Positions 1 through 12,495 of a stretch of 64,000 nucleotides of DNA are shown piece after piece. The notes beneath the pieces were generated by a model. That model ran no database searches, had not been told where the DNA came from, and saw nothing but the letters and a program-made list of their open reading frames with translations. The translations under genes and the position numbers were made by a program. Position 1 is the first letter of the stretch; the number at the start of each line of letters is the position of its first letter. The stretch covers positions 8,918,110 to 8,982,109 of the forward strand of contig JAKTNV010000014.1 of the NCBI GenBank assembly GCA_022747635.1. The letters run 5' to 3'. Origin of the DNA: Hetaerina americana. Lineage: Eukaryota > Arthropoda > Insecta > Odonata > Calopterygidae.

Positions 1-559
1 TTCAGTCAAAAAAGAAGGCAATGCTGACGGTTTTCATGGATTACAACGGTGTAGTGCATCATGAATTTTTGCCAGAAGGCCAGACAGTAAACAAAGAGTA
101 TTATTTGGGCGTTATGAGACGTTTGCGTGAAGCAATTCGCCGAAAGAGACCAGAAATGTGGGCAGAAAACTCGTGGATTTTGCACCATGATAACGCACCG
201 TCGCACAGTGCTATCATTATTCGTAATTTTTTGACGAAAAATGCAACAAATACCATCCAACAGCCACCGAATTCACCTGATTTGGCTCCCTGTGACTTCT
301 TTCTGTACACTCGAGTTAAAAAACCATTACGGGGAACGCGTTTTAGCAGCCGAGAGGAAGTAATGGAAAAATCGCAGGAAGCACTGATGGACATACCGAA
401 AACCGAATATAAAAAATGTTTCGAGGATTGGATCAAGCGCTGGCATAAGTGTGTTGCAGTCGATGGGGATTACTTTGAAGGGGACAATATAGATTTAGAT
501 GAATAAACTTGTATTTTTAATTTTCTGAATAAATTCCGGGAAATTTTTGATCAAGGTAG
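1..559 (+). mobile_element. Mariner transposon, 3' part (transposase ORF 3-506 open past the left edge)
   Basis: A mariner-family DNA transposon cut by the window start. The frame is open from base 3 to a TAA at 504-506 and encodes the catalytic domain of a D,D34D transposase, the enzyme that cuts and pastes the element at TA sites. Visible are the first Asp in VFMDYNG, the second in LHHDNAPSH and the third in SPDLAPCDFF, with 34 residues between the last two. The C-terminal WHKC and DGDYFEGD motifs are intact. The likely right terminal repeat ends near 559, followed by a TA at 560-561. No stop or frameshift is seen in the visible part, unlike all other mariners here. It lies in the cic intron on the same strand. 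The family is clear; activity is unknown because the N-terminal half is missing. Confidence 0.9.
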
Positions 560-572
560 TATGTATATATAT

Positions 573-862
573 TTACGTGGGTCGTGGTAGTTCAGGCGGT
601 AGAGTGTTGGACTACTGACGGAGGGTCCTGGGTTTGATTCCCGGGCAAGTCTCTGGGCACATGCAGCTCCACCCAAGCTATGAGATTTTTCGGGTTCCAG
701 ATCTTCCTTCGGAAACCATAACCGCTACAGGGAAAGGAACTGGCCCCCCTACCCTGATGTATGAATTTCACATGCTGTTGGTCTTAGTACTGGGTGAACT
801 CTACCATCACCTACCAAACCGACCTTTGGGTTGATTACTGTGTTTTTATGTTGTTGTGCATG
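573..862 (+). repeat. tRNA-derived SINE, copy 1
   Basis: A short interspersed element with a tRNA-like head and a unique body. The head has a box A-like stretch at about 585-600 and a box B-like GGTTTGATTCC at 631-641, the internal RNA polymerase III promoter elements. The body (about 690-860) matches, in reverse orientation, 44462-44640, including the shared strings GGAACTGGC and ATTTCACAT. Two independent copies with the same head and body mark it as a SINE family rather than a tRNA gene. No poly-A tail is obvious, and the 3' limit is approximate. It starts just 13 bp after the mariner end at 559. Confidence 0.75.
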
Positions 863-1510
863 CTATGTATAGCATACGCTATGTGCTGTGTTACTGTGTT
901 ACGTATGATGTTTTATCTCTCATGAAAGAATAGAGTCGAGTTTGTGGTATAAACTTTAATCAAGATAAATAAATGTAAATTCTTATTCTTTGCATTATTT
1001 GTCATATCTCTCACAAAAAATTATGTAACCTCTTATCAAATAGAAATTTGGTGTTTTTTTGGCTCTTGTAGATGTGATCGCCAAAGAAACTCCATCATTG
1101 GTATTAGGTTATTCTCCTTACTAGGGTAAATGCCAAATCTGTTTCTCTCAATAAGAAAAGAGATTTTCATAAAGGTACATATTTGAGTAAACTGTAATAG
1201 AAGATGATTTAGAGAATATGTATTTATATCGTATTGCAGAGGCACCAAGTAAAACTTTCAATATACATGAGAAATACTGCACAGTACTGTCAATGATGTC
1301 CTTGTCTGTGGTCCTGTCAGAAAAAACCACATGAAGAGAGTAATTTGTTGGCCATATCAATTTTTTCTTTTTACAATTATCAATAAGTTGTATTAATATC
1401 CTACTTCTTGTATACAAATAATGCTGTGTAATTCTTAGTCTATTTCTGAAATGTCCATATTCTAATTAATATCCTAGTCTCATTTTCTGATGACTTCATT
1501 TGACTTCCAG
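863..1510 (+). other. Intron sequence upstream of the first visible cic exon
   Basis: AT-rich intron ending in the acceptor CTTCCAG at 1504-1510. No coding or repeat signal was recognised apart from the SINE and mariner to its left. Confidence 0.7.
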
Positions 1511-2701
1511 GCCACACCCTTCCACCACAGAGACAACTTCAACCACATCTGGTTTCTCTGGCCAACAGCAACACCAGCAGGTGCAGCAGCAACATCAAGC
1601 ACGAAGAGACCCTTCCATTACAACTGTGGGTGGTACTCCTGGTACATATTCTTATCGTTCTCCTGTGAATCCCTCAGGTATCTCAGGTTTTCAGCCAAGT
1701 GGGGGTGGGGCTTTTAAGACAATGCCCATCTCTCCCAAGGTGAAAAAGACATGGGTGTACTCTGGTGTAGCTACAACAGGAACTACAACCAGTGTTGCAT
1801 CAGACCGACAAACATCAGGTCAGTCCATCTCTGGAAATACAACTGCTGGACAGACGTTCTCAAATAGTCCTGCAGTGACAACATCTTTAAATACTGTAGT
1901 GGAAAGTGATCAGATTGTAGGACGTAAATCATATGTTAATATCACCACAATTGAAAATCCCTCTACTGCCCCAACTACGACATATGTCAGCAGTGAACAG
2001 AGTGCACCCACTGCAGGAATAGTTGTTAGTGCGGCGACAGTAGGTGGCACTGTGAGTCAGCTAGCATATGTCAGTAGTGTGGGTGGTGGTGCGCCTCGAC
2101 TTGCTTATGTTGGTGGTGAGGGAACTGGAGGACAGTTGGCTCTTGTTGGTGGTGTTGGCGGTACAGTAGGTCGTTTGGCTTATGTTGGTGGCAATGCTCA
2201 CACACTGACATATGGTAACTCAAACAACAGCTCTAGTGCACCAATGGTTGTTGTGACTGGGGTGGGAGGGAGTATGGTGGGCGATGGTTCTCAGCGTACG
2301 GTCCTTGGTACGGGTAGTAGTGTACTTCAGCTTAAGGCTGCTACAGGTAGTGCTCCGCAATATTTGGGCAACAAAGGTTCCACTGGAAGGACAGCCCCAA
2401 CGACTGTGTATCGACCCGTCACTCTTGCCTTTCTCAACCCAACATCAGAGGAAACGGGTGCAACACTCACTACAACAGTGGAGGTTGGAGATGGGAGAAG
2501 TAGAGAGACAAGATTTGTTGTTCCAGCCACATCATCTTCAATGGGATCAACCACTAGTATGGTTGCTACACTGCCAGAATCATCACCGGTAGTTGCCACT
2601 TCATCATCTGTTTCTAGGTGTGTGCCACAGACAGTGATAGTAAGCAAGGTGCTTCCTCAGACTGTAGTGGTCACTTCTCATGCTGATGGCTCTGGTCATG
2701 G
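1511..2701 (+). CDS. cic: cic exon a (Ser/Thr/Gly-rich linker)
   Basis: A long exon of 397 codons. The acceptor CTTCCAG precedes 1511, which supplies the third base of a split codon, and the donor GTAGGT starts at 2702. It encodes low-complexity Ser/Thr/Gly/Val-rich sequence with a short Gln-rich start, the conserved [12 protein letters not shown] block (about 1713-1748) and a Gly-rich repeat around 2052-2214. In capicua proteins this lies between the HMG box and the C-terminal motifs and is poorly conserved. Reading on past the donor meets TAG at 2703. Confidence 0.88.
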
Positions 2702-5700
2702 GTAGGTGCTCTAATCTCAACCTAATATCTAATACAATGCTTTTTAATGTTCGCATCTTCTGGCTTAATTTTCCTGCTATTACTCGCAAAACATAATTTT
2801 TAATAATTTGAATGTGAACTCATTATTGCATGTGTTGTTTTTTGATTAATAACTTCAATTTGTGAAGCACCAAAATTCTGTTTTTAACTTTGTAGAGCTT
2901 CATTAATATATTGCTAGCACTCATACATTCTTCATATGGTGCATCTTATGTGGAATTTCCTGTTATTGTATTTAACTGCATGAATTATTAACTTTTTGCT
3001 GAGGTTAAGCATAATTGATGCATCAAAAGTGGTAGCTAATATCAATTTTAACCTAATGATAACATATGTAGAATATTAGATTACCATTTTGTGTATGACA
3101 TGGTATTTTTATTTGATGTTCTTCATAATAATAAATGCAAATTGGTGTAATAATATTCCCTCAATCAAGAGTTTGAAAGATTTCTTGGATTTTTCTGTGT
3201 GAATGTATATACCCTCCCCTATACACTATAACAGGGTTGTTGTTTCAGTCCAAAATTCTTCCTTTTTAAATAATTCCTTTGGATAAAATATTTTTAATGT
3301 ATGTGATAATTCAAAAACTACATGCTGTAGTAACGATTACTTTGTAGTTATATTTTATTCAGATTGAAAGTAGAAAATATATTTTCTATAAATCAGTGGC
3401 ACCAATCATATGCTCTATTAGCACAAACTGGCCGAAGAGCTTATGTGCCCTAATAAATACTAGAAGTATACTGGCATAGCAGTGATGATTATTTTTGATA
3501 AGATTGATCAATACAGATTAGAATCTGGGGAAAGATAGTTCACACCCGATAGCCGGAAATATGTCAATGAGGTGGGCAAAATGTGTCTTGGCCCAATTGG
3601 GTAAGATATTAAAGCAATGGTGAATTGTTAAAAAAAAGGAGGGTAATGAAAAAAAGTATTAGGTAAGGAAATAGGACATGACTTCAATAATGTCAGCATT
3701 TAAATGTAATGACACAAATAACCTAGCATAACAAATCCTGCCAACTAAGGGATACTGCCCTCTGAAGTCATGTACAAGTCCTGTTTATTGCATTAGACTC
3801 AATAATAGGCAAGTCATTACATCAAATGCTTGTGTAGAAAAGTCAACAACATCAAAAAGAAGACTCAGAATATAATTGTTGGAGTAAGCAAATGAGATGT
3901 AGGGACAGTGTTGAGGGCAAGTAGTTATAAAAACATGAAAGAACTAATAAAGAAAGGAATTGAAGATGCATTGGGTTGTGTGGAATTAGTGTGAGTGCAG
4001 TGTAGGTGAATGGCTGAACAGATTATTTTCTGCTAAAAATCATAGTACCAAAAAGAAAATTGAGGCAAGCAATTTATGCAAATTACTAGGGAGGGTTTCA
4101 CAATACTTTATTACAACCTGTAATTTACAGTTTCTTGTTTACATGATGAATTTTGCAATTTTAGGTGAATTGTAAATGGAAGCAAAAGGAGTTTTCTTTC
4201 CATTAGAAGGATTAATGGAATAAATTCTTGCATAACATTTAGGCATAAAGTAGAAATTCCCTAGTGATTCATACAGTGGTTTGAATCAAATAATATGTTG
4301 TCCTAAAGTCATTAAATTTCTGGAAATTAAGTCAAATTGAATATTGTTTTCTAACAAAAGCAGTCTCATGCACTGGAGGCAACTTGTGTTATGGAATGGA
4401 GTGCATTATTTTTTAAACAATATGTTACACTGTTTAAAATAACAGGTAAACATGCCTTTAATAAGTTTAAGGTATAAATTCAATGGGTTGGGACTTCTTT
4501 TAAACTTGTTCAACAAATAGAAAACTGGAAAGGGGTCATTAAAAATGAGAAACATTCAGAAATAATCCTTTCATTTGTAGACTTCAAAGGAAATAAGGTG
4601 GAAATCATTTGGAAGTATGCAAAATGGTATTTTTTATTTCCAATTTACTAATATCATAATACTTCTGTAATTGCCTTATAAGATGTCTCCAAGGAGTTGA
4701 TAGAAGGAAATATTTTCCTCTTATCATTCAAGGCAAACGTTAGTCATTACTGAGAAAATCAAAAAAATTCATGCAATATCAGCTAAGCACATTAGCTGAT
4801 ATTGCAGGAATTTTTCATGACAATAAGAGACAAAAGTTACCTTCATTCTTATAATTTATCATTATATCAAGCCCTTTACAATCTGTGTTTTACAAATCAT
4901 AACCAAAAAGAACTCATTCATTCATTGAATAATTAATTTTAGTTAAATTTAAAGTCATAGAGCCAAAATGAAGTAGAAGCCCACAGTCAATATAGCTTAA
5001 TTAGATTGAATCATTTCATTGCAAGCTTACGAGTAACTTGCAATTAGAGATGTGTTGTCGAATGTTCATTTTTGGAAATGTTTCTGTCCTTTAATTTGTG
5101 AAGGAAGCAATTCATTATATTCCTAATACTAGGATACAGAGTTAATTAACTGCAAAATTGGGGGTAAATATTTAGATTTTTGTTTTAAAGAGTTTACAAT
5201 GAAGTGTAAATGGAACTTAAGTATTAAATCTAATGCCATCTTTTTATCTTAAAATTTTAAAATGACTTTCGTCTCTTTCTTGTAATGAATTAAGAAAACA
5301 TGTATGATAACCCTACGTGCCAAATATATTCTGTCAAAATGTTTGAGTCCACTAAGATATTTACGGCTGTGTTCAAATTATGGCATTGGTGATGGACCAT
5401 TACCATCAAAATAATTATGACAAAAAAGTTTTAATTATGAGTGTAGCTCACAATTTTCATAGCAAGTGTATGATTATTATGTTGAGAAGCACCAGATTAT
5501 ATCATTATTTATAGGCAACACAAAACCAATGTCATCTGAATGTATGGTATGTCTATGGAAAATCTATACCGATCACACTGTTAATTCTCGATAAAAAATT
5601 AAATTTAAAAGAAAGAAAATGCTCTGTAAGCACTTGTATCTTTATCACTTTAACAATGCCATGTAATGATGAACAGCATATTTTTAAGTTACTTCATAGA

Positions 5701-8700
5701 GCCATACTTTTTATTTCCCTGGCAGTTAATCACCATTTATCAGAAATGGTGAAATTACTGATAAAACAATGAATCATAAACATTATCATAGAGTGCCTTA
5801 TCTGTGAATTTCACTTGACTTGATTACTACATCTCTTAGCTTAATGAGTTTGTGTGTGGCTCTTCAATACTGATGACCAGATTGCAGATTATCAAATTCA
5901 GATTGTCTCTTGAATAATATGGTTTTTCATGAACAAAGGCTGTCCAACAGAAATAATGCTTATTATATGCAATATGATTTTTCTCCATGAAGGACAGCTG
6001 CTAGTTCTAACCATTCACCAATTCCATGGTTTTCTTTCGAAACCTGTATGTACTCAGTGCTATGGAATGACAGCATAAGAAGCATTTGAGGTTCAATTTT
6101 GTCTTTCCATATTAGTTAGTCATAATTGGACCAGTCAGCAAATAAAAATAATATGTTGGATGATGAATAAGTAACTGCCAATGCATTGCTTAGTAATTCG
6201 TTCACTTCAGTTTGAGGGAAAATGACCCCAACAAATTCTATCAATCATGTAAAAGTTCAAAGAGTGAAAATTGAGTGAATTATGATATCCAGGAACTGGG
6301 ATTGCAGTAGAGGTAGACAGCTTCCTTTTGTTTTTTTTTGGCTATATGATTGATCTCTCTGAAATTACAATAAGTTTTGGAAATATCTAGAAAATTCTTC
6401 TCCAATAGAAGTTTGTTTTGTTCTAGTTAATTCCATGCATACCCGCGCTTTACACATCTCTGATGTGCCTTAGGGAATGATAAAGATCTATAACCTTTAT
6501 TTAAGAAACACTGTCCATAATTATGCAAATATATAACCCATGCTTATTGTCTGCATAACAAAGTGGAACAGTTAATATAAAGTACTTTGCTTTTGGCACA
6601 TTAATCCTAATAACTTGAGCAGTTGTTTTTTTTTGAATTTATTGAATCAAACACACAATATGCCTCAAGGTAAACCTTTAATTTGTAAGTACATTGAAAC
6701 TTTAACCAAGGGGAAATGCAGTAATTGAAGATTTGAATTTTACTCCAAATTTAAAAAAGTGCCAAAAATGTTCTTAGATTCATCTTAGAAGATACATTTT
6801 CACTAAGTGTTAGGAATCATTTCAAGAGCACAAGACATATTATCATAAATTCACTTAATGCTCCCTTGGCATTTTCCTCTGCTAATATATCTCATTTTCT
6901 TGGTGTTCCAATGACAATGTTTTGATGAATATCTTAATTTAATCTGAATGACTCCTTATCTAATCACTTTATATTTAATTATCGACTCAGTAGAAAAGCT
7001 GTCTTACCATTATACCATTAAAAAATAGAATTATAAGCAGTTCATGCTTTTTTCTACAAAAAATAAGGGTTGACTAGTTTCAAGTTCACAAAAATATTAA
7101 GTGCACAAATAAATATTTTTTATAGTTTCTTAAGTCGGAGTTCATGTGAAAACTGACTTTAACCCCAAAAATTTTATTTCTTCTCATTACTGTAGGTTTT
7201 CATATCTCTTCATGGTAATATAAACCAACATTTTCATCTTTCTGAGTTTTCAAATGTTGAAAAAAAAATTATTGGCATCTGGTTGCTTATGACTTCTCTA
7301 CAGGTGTCATCGCAAAAATTCAATAGTGTACAGTTGAATACTGCTATAGATTTGACTTTAGGCATTGAGCATTGTTGCCAGTAATTCTAAGCCTTAAATG
7401 TGCAAAAGTGTAATGTTCAGTGGTAGAGTTATCTTTTTTATAAATCTTTGAACATTTTTAGGTGGTATTTATGCATATCTACCATGTATACACTTAGGGA
7501 TTATGCATGGTTAACAGTGAAAACATTAAAAATACTATATACATGTTAAAATATTGTAAAATTTGTGGATTTTGTCTCCCATATATTTTCAAAAGACTTG
7601 TTTTTGATGATCACAGTTTTCTTGATATTGTCAGTTTAGGAAATTAAAACTTCTCAATACAATCAATGGCAGATATGGCGTAAAGAGAATAATTGTAGCA
7701 AGAGTATGTGTATCTATTATTGAACATAAAAAAACTTTAAACATCTTTAATTGAAGTTGGAGCCATTATAAAAGAAAGTTAATTGTTTTTAGGTGTTCAG
7801 TGAATGGGAAATACCAGTAGCTTAAATGTTTTGATGTCTAGGCATGAAATAACCTTAAATAAATCTGTGTGAATTTTATGAGGTTGTAATGGTTAACATT
7901 ATAATGTAAATGGTTTGTGGCCTTCCATGCTAATGAGAGAGCTTATTTGATATGATCTCTGCATTTATAGTTGTTGCTTATTTTTTTCTATAGATAAAGT
8001 ATTGAATTTTTTCCGACTGAAAACAAAAAGAATAAAACAGCATTAGGTGTATTATAGTCATGTATCAGTATCATGGGTTCTAAGATTTAAAATACACCTT
8101 AACTGTAAATTTACATTTGTTATGTTTTGGTATATAAGCTTAATATTTTCATCATATTTTGAAAGATCTATCGGATGGCTTTTTTATGTTTCTCAGTATT
8201 TTTGTTGTACATACTTTCATCTCAGAAATTCTTTATCTCAGAGCGATCATATTGACCAACAGTAGTATAGTAGACAAATGTGGCAGGCAAACACATGCTT
8301 AAGAAACTTAAGATTACAACCGAAAAGTTCACAGCACATTATCAGCCATAATCGAAATGTGTCATTGACAGTAATATGCTCTAGACTTATTAGATCCAAT
8401 TAAAATAGGTAAACAAAAGAATCATTATTCACTAGCAGTTTTGGGTGAAGTCTCTCCTGTGATGAAATTGGCCTGCCTATTGAATTTGTATATTTGTTCT
8501 TTTGTCAAAAACAAACATGCAGTCAAAATTAGTCATTTTTAAGTAATTGCATGCTCAAAGTTGAATTTTTCCCGCTCGAAGTACACATATAAGGTATAAC
8601 TTTTTCCGTCCCCTGATATGTAGCTGGAAAAAGAGTTCGTATTTTATAAGTAAATGTTTACAGCTTTGTTGCAAAAATAATCAAGGAGTCTTAATTTTTG

Positions 8701-11700
8701 TTTGATGTTTATTTCCATTATAGGATATAAATCAGTATACTATGGTCGGCAAGATCATGGCTATAAAATTTATCAAATGTAGAACAGATTTAAGTTGTCA
8801 TTTTTTCCACAAATGATAAGGGATCAGAATAACATAGTCCGACCCCGGTAGGAGTAAAAATATTAAGGTCAAAATTAGTCTGGTGTGTGTTAACCCCCTG
8901 CCACTCACCCCGGAGGTTGATTGCAGGGTGCTAAAAAAATACTGTGAGCATATGACACAAAAATGTTTTACATTAACTCATGCTCTCTGCTAGGTAAAAG
9001 TATTCAATTTAAAAAATCATAAATTTATGTAATCACTATCAGAATTGTTTTTATTCTATATTCACAACAACCATGCGCTCTGCCCTTAACTTAAAATGTA
9101 ATGATACATTAATTGAGTCGTAATGATCATAAGCATCCTTCAACTAAGTGTACAACAATATCAGTGACATGTTTATAAATTGTGTGATTTAAATGTTCAT
9201 AGTACGTTTTAGAAGTTTTCAACATGGCTGCTTGATTATTAGATCTCTCAAGTGCAGTCTTCTTGCTCTCTTACTGAGTACGTTTTATTCATAGTTAGGT
9301 TCCTGAGCTAATTCCTCCTCATCTCTCACATCCAGAGAAGCTTGGTTGTTTACTTTCTCTTCTGGAATAGGATGTGCGAGAGTATTGTTGTTGACCTAAT
9401 AGTAAGTTTCAGAACTCTTAAATAATTAGTGTAATTAGATTGAAATAGCACGCTGTTCACCCTGGCAAGTTTGTTCACAAGACCTCACTTTTTTCAGGAC
9501 CTCCTCTTCTTTAGAATTCTTTGCCTCTCTGCAGAATATATATGCCTGAAAAGGTTCAGACCATATTGAAGCAATTTTAATGTGCTTATCAAAATGAATA
9601 ACCAACTGGATCCAATAGCTCTGACATTCTTTAGATTACTCTTAAGAGTGTTGCTGCCTTCCATTACACAGATTGAAACTCATACCTGATGAGTGTTGCA
9701 GCTTCAACATTAGATTTATATTTTTTTGTTAAATGGCTGCAAACAGCATCTATTATTTGGCAGAAATAATCAAACCTGAATGTTGAACTTCAGCAAACTT
9801 AGACCCCTCTGGGCCACGTACTATTGATTCATGGCTGCTAATTGTTCAGTGATGCAGTGAATAATCATTGTGATTAAATAAGTATAGAGGAAGAGTTATT
9901 GGATATTGAATGATAATTACTTTCAAGAAAAGTGAAAGGATAAAGGAAAACAAGTAAGTCATTCATTATAGCATGTTTAAATATGGATGTGAATGATGCT
10001 ATATTTACAGATCCACCCTTTACTGCTATTCCCCTGAGTTTAAGATGTTGTCTTTGTCAAAGCTGACCTTAGTTAATCTAAAAGTATGTATAAATAGTTC
10101 AAGGTAATGCTATCTGAGTTTTGCAGTAAGAAAAACTCCAAAAGGCACCACATAGAGTTCATTCATGAGTAGGCTCAAAATTTGAATGTTTGATTGTGAA
10201 AATCATACAATATAGGCAAACATGAGGATTTACTGAACGCACATCCACTATAAGTTACCATGTGTAAAGTTACACATTAATTACAGCATGAAATACTCTA
10301 ATGGAGATAACCCATGTTTTTCCCTGCATCCCCCTAGTGTTTCTGTCAACATAATGCTTTTTGAAAATGCTACTAACAGTGGAACAGTGATAACCAAAGC
10401 ATCCATGACAACATGAGAGCTGTGACTCCTGTGGAATCACCTTTCAAAGGTCAAAGAGCAATCCTAAGTGATGGATAATAAAAGCAGTCCTAATGTGTAT
10501 TGAATTAGATGGAAATAATTGTATTCATAGTATATTTGAATCACAAGTTAATTTCAAACCAAAAATCATTTAAACCAATTTGAGAAAATGATAATTCTAA
10601 GCATAACTTTATGATGCTAATGAATCTTTTTTTCCTATTTAGTATGACAGTTTTCCTATAAAATGAATTTTTTTTGCACTGTTTTAGTAGAATTTTTCAT
10701 ACTTATTGATTTCTTGGAAATAAAATTCAGTAAGATGACTTTTACAATGAAAAGAATAAGTAGATGTGTAGCTAATTTTGATAGATTTAGGTAAGATTGC
10801 AGCATTGATGTGTGTATAGCATGGATACTACCCCTATTTGCCAGAAAATTGGTGAAAGAAAAGCTAAAATGATAAAAGAATGGAGAAGTTTAATATTAAG
10901 AAATGACATGCATGGGTAATCAGAGAACCCAATAATAGCGCTGTTTGTAACTTGAGATCCATAAGGCAAGTCAATTGTTAGCAGACGAGAGCAACTGGAA
11001 TGACCCCACCTTTCTTCTCCCAACTTATATGCCCATTGGTTACACCTGGAAGACTCTTGTTGTTTGCAGTCATAGCATTTTATTTCCATTCAGAAAGCAC
11101 TACCTAATCACTTTGTTCTGGGAAATAAATTAAGTTGTGGAGAAATTAAATTGATGGGTGACTTCATATCACCTCCATGGTGCTTTAGTCCCCTCACTGC
11201 GTGTAGCAGGCAGGTGAAACATAGGTAGACAAAATGGACCAAAGAGTCCTCTAGGCAGAGATACTAAAGCCAACAAGAATCATCAATTAGTAATTGGAGA
11301 AGCCTTTGATAGGCTATTTGAGCACATTTTATAAAAAATAATATTTTTTTCTTAGTGCATCGCTCTATAATTATTGCTTATGTTGCTGTAAACTTTATTT
11401 CAGCATGTTTTGTATTCCTACCATGCAAAGTAATGTTAAGCAGCTAAAACTGCGATGTTTTTCAACTTTGTTTTGGTACAAATTCAATGGATTCATTTTT
11501 ATTTGGACAGTTTCATTTTCAAAACTTGCTTGGGTTTTGATGATGTCTTCTCGTTACATTTGTTCTGCTTGCAGTGGTGTTTACCAGCGTGTAACGCTTC
11601 CTCACCTAGACCAAGGGTCCATTATAAGTCAAGCAGCCTCTAGACTCAGTAAGGATTTATTGGTCACAGTTCCAGATGACTCATCCCATGGAAAAATAGT

Positions 11701-12464
11701 GTCCATTAACAACATAAATAATGCCAAACAGGTATTTATTGCATCTGCTCATCAAATTTTATAGATAGTATTATATATTTATAATCTAAACAAAAAATAA
11801 ATATACTTATGTATTAATAAAATAAAATGAAAACTCCTATAGCAGTAGTAACCATCATTATAGCTATTGCAGTTTTCATTTTATTATACTAATTTGCAAA
11901 GCCATAGAGTTCTATGTCTTATATACTTATGTATGTCCAATTTATATCACCAATTTGTAATTTTTCATGTTAACCAAATCACAGAATGAATCAAAATATG
12001 AATTTGTTAACAAATGTTGCTAAAAATTTCATTACAACTACATATAGTACATATGATTTAGATTTACAGGGCTTGAATGTGAACCAATTTGGGTCTCAAA
12101 GACTCGTTTGGTCGGTATTTTCTCTTTTTCATCAGCCATTACGTGCGTCTATTTATGATAGGTAAATTATTAAATTTTGTAGTGTACTCTTTCAAACAAA
12201 ATGTTAGTAGAAATTAAATATTTGTATAAATATGCCGGATGAGGTAAGTTCCTTCATGAATGGAGCATTTTATATGCATCGAGGATATATTTTTGCACTT
12301 GTGATCTGTTCGATTCTGCCTTCCCCACCTCTCCTGTGTTTGTCCTCTTTGTGTGTTCCTATCCCTTTTCCTAATATCTATTTCCATGTGAATGAATATG
12401 TGTTCGCCATATGGTGGGTGGGTTTTCGTGTTTGAATGTGTATACACATATGTGTGTGTGTATA

Positions 12465-12495
<31 letters not shown>

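Noticed and set aside
585..655. A tRNA gene
   Set aside because: Box A and B are present but no acceptor stem closes, and the same head with a shared body recurs at 44462-44730, so it is a SINE.
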